Source: Kitagawia praeruptora
Lineage: Eukaryota > Streptophyta > Magnoliopsida > Apiales > Apiaceae
Assembly: GCA_037693485.1 (NCBI GenBank)
Contig: CM075346.1
Location: 121,818,001-121,882,000, forward strand
DNA length: 64,000 nt
Direction of reading: 5' to 3'
Part shown: in pieces, positions 43,820 to 54,282 of the stretch
Layout of the letters: each line of letters starts with the position of its first letter
How positions within the stretch are numbered: position 1 is the first letter of the stretch
Notes under the pieces: model-generated
What the model was told of the DNA's origin: nothing
Databases searched by the model: none
Seen by the model: the letters and a program-made list of their open reading frames with translations, nothing else
Made by a program: the position numbers and the translations under genes

Positions 43820-45271
43820 CATGCACGGGAACGAGAAAGGTCGGAGTCTTCCAACTTCCAAGTTTGTTGGTAGTCGGTAATATTCTATAAAAAGAAAAAA
43901 ATAGGTTAGAGCATCTTATTCGCTAAAATGATATAAAATACTGATTATGTAAAATTTATTGAAGCGTGGCTATAATGATTGGCTATTTTTTAAAATAGTA
44001 TGTTATTATTATTTCAAGTTGTTATAAATAGAATATATTATTTTACAAGTCTCTAATCGTTCGACAAATATAGTCAATCTCATGTGATTGGCTAAATATT
44101 TAGACAATGCGATTGGAATGAAGAATTTTTTACATATTTTCTATAACTTTTATTTATGGTATCATTTATTCAAATTTACCTAAGGATTTTAGAGGGTTGG
44201 AGATGCCCTTAAAAGAGCAAAAACATCCTAAATAAGTCCTTATGATTTGAAAAGACTCAAATAAGGCCTTCGCTCTTAAGATATTAATTCATTTAAGTCG
44301 TTAGAGCAAGTTCAACAATGTCTTAGTAGTTCTTTATATATAAAATAATAAGTTCTAATGATTTAGGAAATGATTTTGTATTTCGATTCTAACAATAATA
44401 GCTATACTCATTTCTTGTTATTATTATTATTACTATTATTATTATAATAAATTTGGAAAGAGAAGGATAAGAAGTATAATGAAGAGAAAGAAAAGAAGTA
44501 AAAAAAAGAGAGAAAAATGAATTTTATATTGATAAAAATGATATAAGAAATGACTATTGATTCTCTAAAAATAAGACATAGGATTGATAGGGCTCGACGA
44601 TCGGGAGAAGCAAAAATATCCTAATGATTTAAAGAATTAATAGGATACAAAAATCTTACCATTTTCTTAATTTGTTTTTATTTAAAAAGGTTTATAAAAA
44701 TTTATTTGTTATAATAATTTTATTAAGCTAGGAAACAAGTTTCAATGTAACAAAATATTCAAGAAAATACATTATTTCTTTTTCTAGAAAACACAAGCAA
44801 TTCAAAATAATTTACTTTTATTCTGAAAAAAAAAAAATAATTTATTTTTATACTTATAATTTACTCACACAAATGTTTTTCCTAGTATTCCTTTTTAATA
44901 ACAAAATCATATATGGTATCCTAAGTGGTACATGATTTTTCCTATATATTTCATATAGATACCATGATGTAAAAGTTATTCGAAGAAAAATGTGTTAAAA
45001 ATTTAAATCATGTGAGATTATATGTTTTAACCACAAAAACAAATATATTGTTAAGAGTGAGTTTATTTCAAAAAAAGAGTGAGTTTCTTTTTCATATTAA
45101 ATAATCTATTATGTAATGATAAATATTTGTAATGAATAATTAGAAAAAGATTTTTTTTTTCATGATTGTTTTTCATTTAAAGAAGAAAATAGAAAAACAA
45201 TTTGCTATAGTAATTTTACGAAGTGAGGAATCAAGTTGTCAATATAACAAAATATTCACTAAAATATGTTA
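43820..45271. other. AT-rich intergenic DNA, nothing identified
   Basis: Contains a short TTATTATTATTATTACTATT microsatellite near 44419 and many A-rich tracts. No ORF has recognisable domains. Confidence 0.6.
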
Positions 45272-45513
45272 CTCCCTCTGTCCCAGTGATTTGTTTACAT
45301 TTGTTCGGCACGGATTTTAAGGTATATTTTAATGATAGTTCTATAACTTATTTTTTATATTTTCTTTTTTTGTATAAAAATAGAACAATCCTATTTTTAT
45401 ACAAAAAAAAGAAAATATAAAAAATAAGTTATAGAACTATTCTTAAAATGCACCTTAAAATGCGTATCAGATACGTAATTTTTTATGTAAAGAAATGGAT
45501 GGGACGGAGGGAG
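45272..45513. mobile_element. Stowaway MITE (Tc1/mariner-derived)
   Basis: Terminal repeats CTCCCTCTGTCCCA and TGGGACGGAGGGAG are flanked by the TA target dinucleotide on both sides. The interior (about 45338-45440) is itself a long palindrome around CCTATTTTTATACAAAA. The length of 242 bp is typical. Non-autonomous. Confidence 0.95.
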
Positions 45514-46179
45514 TATATTTTTTTATTGAACACAAGAAATTTAAAATAATTTACTTTCACACTTATAACTTATTACTTAATTATAAAAATAAATATTCTT
45601 GTCAATATCTTTGTCCTACCAACTAATATTAATATTTTTAAAGAAAAAATTTTATATATCTTCATTTTTTAGGAAATTCAATAAAATAAATACACATCCA
45701 AATAATTCATCTAATGTTTTTCCTTAATAACAAAATTATATTCTGAAAATGTTTTTATTCTAAATTTTACATGATGTTATCTATAGATTTCATTTGACAA
45801 TTATAAGTGATTAGAAGATAAAGTATTAAAAACTTAAATATGATAACCTCAAAACCAAATTTGCATGTTAAGAATGAGTTGTATTTTTCATACCAAATAA
45901 TAAAATATGTATTTTCATGATTTTTACAAAAAAAAAATTACAATATTCAATCATTAAGAATTAATATTTGTGATGTAAATTTAAAGAAAAAATTACTATA
46001 CAAGAAAACTGTTACTTTTAATAATAAAAACAATTATGCCGTATGTATCACAATTATTGTATACAAGTAACTTTAATATTGTTATTTGATATTGTTATGT
46101 TTTGTAAATATATGAAAAAAAAAAAATTAAACTCGTATACCATTTAGAAATTTCAGGTTGGAAATGAAATTCACAAATT

Positions 46180-46285
46180 AAGTAATAGCGCAGTGGTGTA
46201 GAAATGGTCATCCAAATCAAGGTCCCAGGTTCAAAATCATGTGCACAGTGCGTGCACCCACCATTTAAGTCTATATACATATTTT
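46180..46285 (+). mobile_element. tRNA-derived SINE-like unit
   Basis: A polymerase III box A match, TAGCGCAGTGG (46186-46196), is followed 33 bp later by a near box B, GTTCAAAATC (46229-46238). The spacing fits an internal pol III promoter. The body downstream is short (GTGCACAGTGCGTGCACC) and no clear tail or target duplication was found. Confidence 0.4.
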
Positions 46286-46333
46286 ATATAGACTAGTTCG
46301 GGATTTGAGATCGAATCGGGGTTCGGGGTTCGG

Positions 46334-46475
46334 GGCTCGGGGCGGGTCGGGGATCAACAGAAATCAGACCCGATCAGAGATAGAAGAACATCCCTAAGGG
46401 GGCTCGGGGCGGGTTGGGTCGGGACAGGAATCAACAGAAATCAGACCCGATCAAAGATAGAAGAACATCCCTAAG
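46334..46475. repeat. GC-rich tandem duplication with exon-1-like segment
   Basis: Two copies of a unit of about 67-75 bp, each with GGCTCGGGGCGGG, CAACAGAAATCAGACCCGAT and AGATAGAAGAACATCCCTAAG. The last block, extended to 46487, matches the first exon of the nucleoredoxin-like gene at 28 of 31 positions. Confidence 0.85.
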
Positions 46476-46524
46476 ATACAAAATTGTTGACACTTGAAGA
46501 AAGAATGTGTATAGGCTTATATTT

Positions 46525-46606
46525 CTATTAATTATTGTGTTTTTATTGTTTTTTATGCTTTGCCTCTATTAATTATTGTGTTTTTATTGTTTTTTATGCT
46601 TTGCCC
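46525..46606. repeat. 41-bp tandem duplication
   Basis: TCTATTAATTATTGTG followed by TTTTTATTGTTTTTTATGC occurs twice back to back, starting at 46525 and 46566, with no mismatch visible across the unit. Confidence 0.93.
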
Positions 46607-46769
46607 TCAATACAAGGCTATACTGAACTAAATGTTCCGTAAAAGAAGTACAAAATGTCATAAAAAAAATTTGAAAAAAAAACAAAACACGATGAAATAA
46701 TTTATTTTGATATTAAATATGCTTTTTGTAATTATTTAATATTTTTTAGAATTGTACCTTCGGCGCGCA

Positions 46770-47040
46770 ACAAGCCCTCTTACACTTATCATTAAAACTG
46801 TATTTGTTTGTTAGTATAACTATCTTCAAATAATAAGAAGGTTATATTGATAATCAAAACGAAATATAAGTAAATTTCCAATATCAAATAGAATTTTCAA
46901 CGTAAAAAATCGTCAATTTTTTCTCTCTTTTGTTTCTTGGTAGTTTTAATTGAAAAATAATTTTTAAATCATCACTAAATTAAAGATTATTTTGTTAATT
47001 TCACGTGGGCCGTTAAATATTAAAAAATTAATATAATTAT
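46770..47040. repeat. dispersed repeat, copy 2 (partner at 7135-7405)
   Basis: Same order of segments and same orientation as copy 1, diverged by substitutions and small indels. It runs up to the Helitron-like terminus at 47045. Confidence 0.7.
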
Positions 47041-47042
47041 AG

Positions 47043-47074
47043 ATATTAGAAAATGAGGTGCGTTGCACGGGTTA
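47043..47074 (-). mobile_element. Helitron-like 3' terminus beside the Tourist MITE
   Basis: Minus strand: AACCCGTGCAACGCACC followed by TCATTTTCTAAT, a hairpin then CTAA. The MITE at 47078 is inserted just behind it, so the Helitron body, if present, continues beyond 53925. Confidence 0.4.
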
Positions 47075-47328
47075 TAAGAGCATCTCCAACGGGGGCAAGC
47101 CCCTTAGTTAAAATTTTAGATAACTTTCCAAAATTAAAAAATATACATAATATGTTAAAAATTCATCACTCCAATGGGACATTCCCCATGTTTAATATTT
47201 TAGCCAATCCTCTATATTTTTTCAATATTGGCCATAATTGTTGAAGCTCTACAGATCTGTAGTAAATGTCGTGTCATTTCCCGCCCGTTTTCTTCTCATA
47301 ATTTGACAAAAAAGTTAATAATAATAAT

Positions 47329-47369
<41 letters not shown>

Positions 47370-47399
47370 CTTTTTTGAAATATAACCAACCATTATAGC

Positions 47400-48189
47400 T
47401 GTTATGCCCGAATCTCGCCATTGATCCTAAACAGGCTCAAATGACTATAAAAGGGGCCCACCTCTCCTAATGGGCTCAAATATCTATCAATGGGCCCAAA
47501 TATTGAAGAAGGATCAACAAGGCATGAGGTCGATTAACGATCGCCTTACTTCTATCTCATAAATCTCTTGATGACACTATCAGCCAAGGGGTCTCACGCT
47601 AGGCCTACAAGGGATCTCACGCTAGCCCGGCCTAGAGGTCCAGCGAGGCCTAGAGGTGGCCTAGAGGTCTAGCGAGGCCTAGAGGTGGCCTAGAGGCCTA
47701 GAGGAGGCCTAGAAGTCAACGAGGCTTATAGGTGGCCTAGAGGTCTAGCGAGGCCTAGAGGTGGCCTAGAGGTCTAGCGAGGCCTAGAGGTGGCCTAGAG
47801 GTCCAGCGAGGCCTAGGGGTCCAACGAGGCCTAGAATATTCTTATGAAGGCTCATAGCTAGGCCCAGCGAGGTCAAATGAGTAAAATATATCAACCCAAG
47901 GAGACGACTGGTGGATTTGGGCCAAGCCGAGCCCATGGAAACCCTTGCCCGTCTAGATAACTTCTTCTCTAAGAGAACTACGTATGGCTTGATCCCTATA
48001 AATAGGGTACGTAGGCATCTTGTAAAGACTTAAGAAATAGTTCACCACTGAACATCAATAGACAAGATCAGCCACAAACAGTTACAAATCTCCTCCGTGT
48101 TCTTCGTGTTCATAGCAGAATATCCGTATTTTGCTCCGTAAATCCAGCAACCTCCATAAATATTGTTATACAATATTCTCCCTATAACA
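47400..48189 (+). repeat. 5' LTR of LARD-1 with internal minisatellite
   Basis: 790 bp. Positions 47630-47835 hold tandem units built from GAGGCCTAGAGGTGGCCTAG and AGGTCTAGC (about 29 bp). The LTR has a CTATAAATAGGG TATA box near 47996, so transcription should start shortly after it. Confidence 0.93.
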
Positions 48190-48294
48190 TTTGGCTCTAG
48201 AAGGAGGGGCATAGTCATTGAATTGGGAGAGCGATGACTAACTCGAACAAGAAGAACGGAGGGAGACCCCGGGGTAGCATATGACACCCAAATG

Positions 48295-48600
48295 CGACCC
48301 CTAGGAGCGAGGCCACACCTAGCGCTACGAGGCCACACCTAGCGCTACGAGACCACACCTAGCGCTGCGAGGCCACACCTAGCGTAGCGAGGCCGGGGTC
48401 GAGAAGGATAAGTGACGTCACTAGGTGCGAGGCCAAGGCAAGGATCAAGGTTCTAAGTGACCCCCATCTCTTCGTTGAGATTGTGAGCGGTCCTATCGTC
48501 ATGATGACAGACCCCCGTCTCTTCGTTGAGATTGTGAGCGGTCCCATCGTCGTGACGACAGACCCCCATCTCCTCGTCGAAATCGTGAGGCCCCTATATG
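48295..48600. repeat. two tandem repeat families in LARD-1 interior
   Basis: At 48298-48395, units containing CACACCTAGCGCTACGAGGC repeat about four times. At 48460-48590, units of about 55 bp containing CTTCGTTGAGATTGTGAGCG and a GTGACGACAGACCCCC segment repeat three times. Both keep the GCGAG word common in the LTR minisatellite. Confidence 0.88.
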
Positions 48601-48787
48601 ACGTAGCTAATGAGGCCCCTATATGGTATGGATATCAAGATCATGAGATGCCTCTACATAAGATGCTTCTTCTTGGTGAAATACCTCTACGTCGAGGAGA
48701 GGGGGGATGCCCCCGATCCTTGGGGTAAGGGGGGACGCCCCCAACCCTTACCGACAATGAGGAGGTCCAAGACACTAGGAAGAGCAA

Positions 48788-48901
48788 GCAACAAATAACG
48801 AGACTGAGTACGAGGCTCTCATCATTGGCCTCAAGCTCGCACTAGAGATGAAGGGAGAGAAGCCAAAGTATTTGAAAATCAAAATGAGCTCAAGATCACA
48901 A
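48788..48901 (+). pseudogene. relic of Tat-type RNase H in LARD-1
   Basis: Reading from 48788 gives ATNNETEYEALIIGLKLALE, then MKGEKPKYLKI. This matches the conserved NNEAEYEAL..GL block of the extra, archaeal-type RNase H found in Tat-lineage gypsy elements. About 35-40 codons survive and no flanking domain is recognisable. Confidence 0.75.
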
Positions 48902-51900
48902 TATCTACATTCATATTCAACATAGGGAAGCTTGTTATGACATTGAAGAAACCAAGTGCCCCGGCATAGCGTGATGAGGCCAAGTGCTCCCGGATAGCGT
49001 TGATGAGGCCAAGTGCCTTGACACAACAATGAAGAGTACAAGTGCTCTAGGATAGCGTTGAAGAAGTCAAGTATACATATAACGGGATCACATCTAATTC
49101 TCTTCATTACAAATGGTGTCCACTCCAAATAATACAAGAAAATTTGTACAACACTTTGATTCATTATCACATCTACAATGATAATGAGGAATCGGGGGGT
49201 AGTGGCATCTTGGGAACACCTCTTCTAGTGGGACATTTTAAAAATTGCAATACAAGACCAGCACCTATCATTGTGAAGCCAACACCTAGCACTGCGAGGC
49301 CGCACCTAGCGTTACGAGGCCGCAAACCCGATATCTCTGCAGATGCGAGGCCACTCGGTCCCATTGGTGATGACGGGCTCAATCAGCTATCCTAAAGCAC
49401 TTGGGAAAAAATTCAAAATTTTTATAAATTCAAGAGTTCGTACTGCGAAGAGCTATATGCGAGGAGGTGATTGTTTATACATCAATACAATGCGAAGAGA
49501 TTGAAGTGGGCTTGACTACGTTGAGGAGCTAAACAGAAAAATATTATGAAAAGACTACGAGAGGACGTGCTTGTTGACAAGGAAGGCAAGAGTGGTAAAA
49601 TATGGTGAATAACCATCTTACGCGTACTTGGCCATCTGTTGTGAGTTTAAAAGGTGGAATTAGACATATACGTTGGGCCCGCTGGAAGGTGTTGACAAAA
49701 AATTCAAAATAAAATCGAAATTGTTGGACAAACAACGAAGTAACGAACTCACCTGGAAGGAAAAGTGCTAGCATGGTCCATCAGCCAAATAATAAAGATG
49801 TACGTGAATTGTAGTGCATGTAGGGTGTCTACGAAGTACAAAAAAAGGATCATCGACTCGAAGTGGGAATGAACTGATGAGGACAACCAGAGGAATAAAA
49901 ATAGATTAGCGCGGCAGGCTAAGCTATGCTTGTCTTGGCGAAGCCACAGCCAAAGGTTATAGAAGGATGAAAGCAAAATCAAACAAAGCCTGGAAGAAAT
50001 AATACAAGGTGGAGCAGGTCAAATGGGGTGAAGTTAATAGCCATTAAAAATAAAATAAGAAGGTAAAAGCAAGCTAGGAGAAGGCCGAAGTGGTGTGAAG
50101 GTCATGTATGAAGCTTTTTTGAATTACTGGAGCCCATCAAAGAAGAACAAAGGAACGAAGTCAAGCTATTTAATATTGTATATGCGAGTTGGATACTATG
50201 TGAGGTGAATGGACTGCTAAGACTATGGGGGCTGCTTCGAATTGGATTTTACATCGCACAAGGGAGTTCAATAACTTGTATTTTGGAAGATTAAAGCAAA
50301 GCTATTCAAACAAAGTCCACATGCGGGGTGGATGAAGAACAAATTGGTGCAGCCAGCAACAACTCAAAACAGCCTTGTTTCATTGTTTGTATATACATAG
50401 CACGGGGCATGGGCGCATGTGGCATATTAAAAAAAATTGACAATGCTGAGACCTGTGCAGCTACAAGGCCACTAGGTCAACGGGAATTTCAGCACGGACC
50501 ACATAAAAGAAGACACAAACATGCTGCAAGCTGGAGCTGTCAACAAAAAAAAAATATTGATGCCGGACCCGGTGAAAAGGAAAGCTATATTCTTCAAAAG
50601 AAAAATTAAAAGGCTGGCTACTAAAATCAAGTTCAAGCACAAGAGTACTAGTTGGCGGATCCTTCAATTAATAAGGATATTGGGTTTGTAAGGCCTACGA
50701 AGATTCTTGAAGGTAAAAAATATTAGGCTCGCGAAAATATCAAGGTGCTACAAAATAAAAAATCTGTTCGAAAAGGTGCCACGCGAGGTGGAATAAAATT
50801 TAGTGAGGAGTCTTTGCACACATGTTTACAGCGAACAATCCAAGGTGCGAAGTCGATAAAAGGTGAAGACCCTAATAGCATGCGGGGACTACGAGGTGGT
50901 TCAAGTTTAGGCAATTAAAATACATGCAGAAAGCAAACAAAGTGAATACAATTGGTGTGGGCCAGCCTGAGGAAAAAGTAAAAAACAAATATATCAAGTT
51001 TATATACATGACTCAACAGGCTGGTGGCGGGGTTCATTTAATGATGGAATAAAATTGGATTTATAATCCAAGAGTGGCATGTACGTGAAAAATGGATGGA
51101 AAATTGCAAACATGGCCCGCAGGTGGTTTAAAAAAGAAAATGGAAATCAAGACTTTCAAGTGGAATTCATACAATGGTCATTATTGGCGGGGTTCACTTG
51201 AAACAAACAAGTAGAGTACACAGCTTTCAACCTTGAACTGGTAAAAAAAAAAAGAAAAAAAAAAGAAGGAAGCGGGGTCATGCAAATGCGAGGAACAATT
51301 TAAAAGGCAAAAGTGCGATGTGTGGCTAGCATAATCACGAGGTGATGTGGTTAAATGATAGGATTATCAAGACAAGCCAATGTTGCATTCGGGGAAACCA
51401 ATGTTGCAAGGAGAAGTTGAAGAACTATAAAAAAAAGGGTTCGAGCAGCTTATATTTTCAAGTTATAATTACATGATGAAAACAAATAAAAGAAATAGCA
51501 ACGAAGCGAGTACAACAAGGTGGGAAAAGCTAGTTTGCGTGATTCTATTAATAAAGATTGAAGAAGAGAAGGCTGGAAAAGGGTTTTATAGCAAACAAAG
51601 AAAAAATTGCATTGTAACACCTCGCATTGTTTCGGCTAGCGAAATTGGAAAAAGCAACCTGCATGCATGAGGGAATAACGATATGGTTTTGGAGCATTGA
51701 AATGTAAATAAAACCAAGTACAAAACGGGAGTGCAGAGCGCGGAGTGCAGTGCGAGTGCAATAGAACGGGAGCTAGTTCTGATCAGTTCATGTTTAACGG
51801 TAATAAAAAAGAGTAGTGCAAGGAGGGATCAATTTTGAGGACATCAATGTCTCTACGGGCCCGCATATGTACTTGTGTAAAGAGAAGTTATGCTTGCCAT

Positions 51901-52966
51901 TTTAGATCATTTACGTGATCACATGGAATGGAGCTCAGAGGATGTATTCAAATATATATTCATATTCTTGTACGAACGTTTTTACATGGGGGCCGTGAAG
52001 ACAAGCAAAACAAGGTGAGGACATGCTTACGTAAAGAAAGATTGACAGACGAGAAGCCAATTTTATAATTTAAAAGGAAGAGATTGCGAGGTGATGATAT
52101 GATGTAGCTGGCTTTGGTTAAAGAAAAATAAAAAAATAGTACCAGGATGTGATTTTGAGTCATGCTGGTGGAGTCGAGTGATGATTTAAAATATAAAGGA
52201 ATTGGGTTCGTATGCATGTGCATAAAAGAGACTGCATTACAAGATATCAAGCTGATAAGAGAATGGAGATGGGCTCGTCTCTCCACAATAAAACGAGAAG
52301 TAATGGAGCTGGCTGGAATTTCACAAAACAAAACAGAAGCTGGTGATTATAAAAGAAAAAAGAGCTTGCAAGAAGATGTAAAAAAAAAAAAAAATCAGCT
52401 ACGCAAGGACTCAGGAAAAAAGAAAACCATGCGAAGTTGGTAAGTAGTGGCCATTATACATGTGGGACCATGTAAAAGCAAAGATAAAAAATAACAGGGA
52501 TAGACTACGAAGAATATGATCAAATATTGGATGGCAAAATGCATGTACAACTTACAAGTCAAGCGGGGCCAGCAAGAATAAATAATTGAAGTGACAAATT
52601 ATGTTGACAAATATAAATATAGAAAAGTCAAAGCATGTATTTCAAGATGGCTACGTGAGTTATATGTCCTTACTTTAGTTTGTGGGACATGCGAGGTGAT
52701 TAAAGTAAAGGAGTTTGGCTGCAGCTGAATTAGAAAACGAGGCAAGTGCTAAAATATATTATTATGCGAAGCGAGGAGGCTCCTCAAATTTCCAAAATAT
52801 TTTCGGAAATTTTATGAAGAAAAAAAAATATATTAGCAAGGAGCAAGCTCGGAGAAGAGTCCTCGCATCATATTTCAAAAAAAAGATTTGAAGACATAAG
52901 TGGAAGACACGACTTTACTTGATTCCACATCGCATTCATAATGGCAATATGGAATCGGGGGGTAGT
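48902..52966 (+). other. non-coding interior of LARD-1
   Basis: About 4 kb, strongly purine-rich on the plus strand, with only short chance ORFs. A polypurine-like GGAATCGGGGGGTAGT occurs at 49191-49206 and again as the true tract at 52951-52966. GCGAGGCC words recur near 49300. Confidence 0.7.
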
Positions 52967-53811
52967 TGTTATGCCCGAATCTCGGCATAGATCCTAAACA
53001 GGCTCAAATGACTATACAAGGGGCCCACCTCTCCTAATGGGCTCAAATATCTATCAATGGGCCCAAATATTGAAGAAGGATCAACAAGGCATGAGGCCGA
53101 TTAAGGATCGCCTCACTTCTATCTCATAATCTCTTGAAGACACTATCACCCAAGGGGTCTCACGCTAGGCCTACAAGGGGTCTCACGCTAGCCCGACCTA
53201 GAGGTCCAGCGAGGCCTAGAGGTGGCCTAGAGGTCTAGCGAGGCCTAGAGGTGGCCTAGAGGTCTAGCGAGGCCTAGAGGAGGCCTAGAAGTCAGCGAGG
53301 CTTAGAGGTGGCCTAGAGGTCTAGCGAGGCCTAGAGGTGGCCTAGAGGTCTAGCGAGGCCTAGAAGTCAGCGAGGCCTAGAGGTGGCCTAGAGGTCTAGC
53401 GAGGCCTAGAGGTGGCCTAGAGGTCCAGCGAGGCCTAGGGGTCCAACGAGGCCTAGAATATTCTTATGAAGGCTCATAGCTAGGCCCAGCGAGGTCAAAT
53501 GAGTAAAATATATCAACCAAAGGAGACGACTGGTGGATTTGGGCCAAGCCGAGCCCATGGAAACCCTAGCCCGTCTAGATAACTTCTTCTCTAAGAGAAC
53601 TACGTATGGCTTGATCCCTATAAATAGGGTACGTAGGCATCTTGTAAAGACTTGAGAAACAGTTCACCACTGAACATCAATAGACAAGATCAGCCACAAA
53701 CAGTTACAAATCTCCTCCGTGTTCTTCGTGTTCATATCAGAATATCCGTATTTTGCTCCGTAAATCCAGCAACCTCCATAAATATTGTTATACAATATTC
53801 TCCCTATAACA
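52967..53811 (+). repeat. 3' LTR of LARD-1
   Basis: 845 bp. It is longer than the 5' LTR mainly because the minisatellite (53205-53460) has more units, plus small substitutions. Confidence 0.93.
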
Positions 53812-53923
53812 ATAGTCAATCCCCATTGGAGCAAAACACCCTACAAGTTCAGTAAATTTTAGTCAACCATTACTTTTTTAAAATTTAGCCAATCAACTTA
53901 GCCAATACCGTTGGAGATGCTCT

Positions 53924-53982
53924 AAGCTAGTAATAATATAAATTCTTAACTAAGTTAGTAATAATATAAATTCTTAACATTA
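53924..53982. repeat. short tandem duplication beside the Tourist MITE
   Basis: TAGTAATAATATAAATTCTT is repeated with a 28-31 bp period, starting near 53929 and 53959. Confidence 0.85.
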
Positions 53983-54282
53983 ATTTGTTGTTAACGGGAT
54001 TCGAACCTTGGGTATTCATAAAATTAGCACAAATATGGAATATTCCTTAGTGTTAGATCTAACGGTTCTCATCGATTTACTAAAAAACTAACAATCACTA
54101 TTATTTGTATGGTTCAACCATTGAACCAAACTGCAAAAAAGTATCCTCTAGTTTGCTTATTATAGTTTAGTATAAATGACACGAATTATCCTCCATTCAC
54201 CTATACTAATTATATTTTTCTAAGTTTGAATATAGGTGTGTATTTTTTTATCTGTGTCGTTACCTTATTTTGAATTCCACTC

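Larger units (their letters stand above)
47400..53811 (+). mobile_element. LARD-1: large non-coding LTR retroelement, Tat-derived
   Basis: LTRs at 47400-48189 and 52967-53811 begin TGTTATGCCCGAATC and end CCTATAACA. The flanking duplication is ATAGC on the left and ATAGT on the right, one transition apart. The 4.8-kb interior has a primer-site-like TTTGGCTCTAGAAGG directly after the LTR and a polypurine tract before the 3' LTR, but no gag-pol frame. A short relic of an RNase H ties it to the Tat lineage of Ty3/gypsy. Mobility would need proteins from another element. Confidence 0.9.
47078..53922. mobile_element. Tourist (PIF/Harbinger) MITE split by LARD-1
   Basis: GAGCATCTCCAACGG at 47078 and its complement CCGTTGGAGATGCTC ending at 53922 are terminal inverted repeats, each flanked by TAA (47075-47077 and 53923-53925). 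Removing the LARD leaves about 430 bp, a normal MITE size. Its left half carries an (AAT)n microsatellite at 47313-47368. Confidence 0.85.

Noticed and set aside
53985..54025. tRNA T-arm-like GGGATTCGAACC (complement of GGTTCGAATCC)
   Set aside because: No cloverleaf or box A at the right spacing; isolated match.
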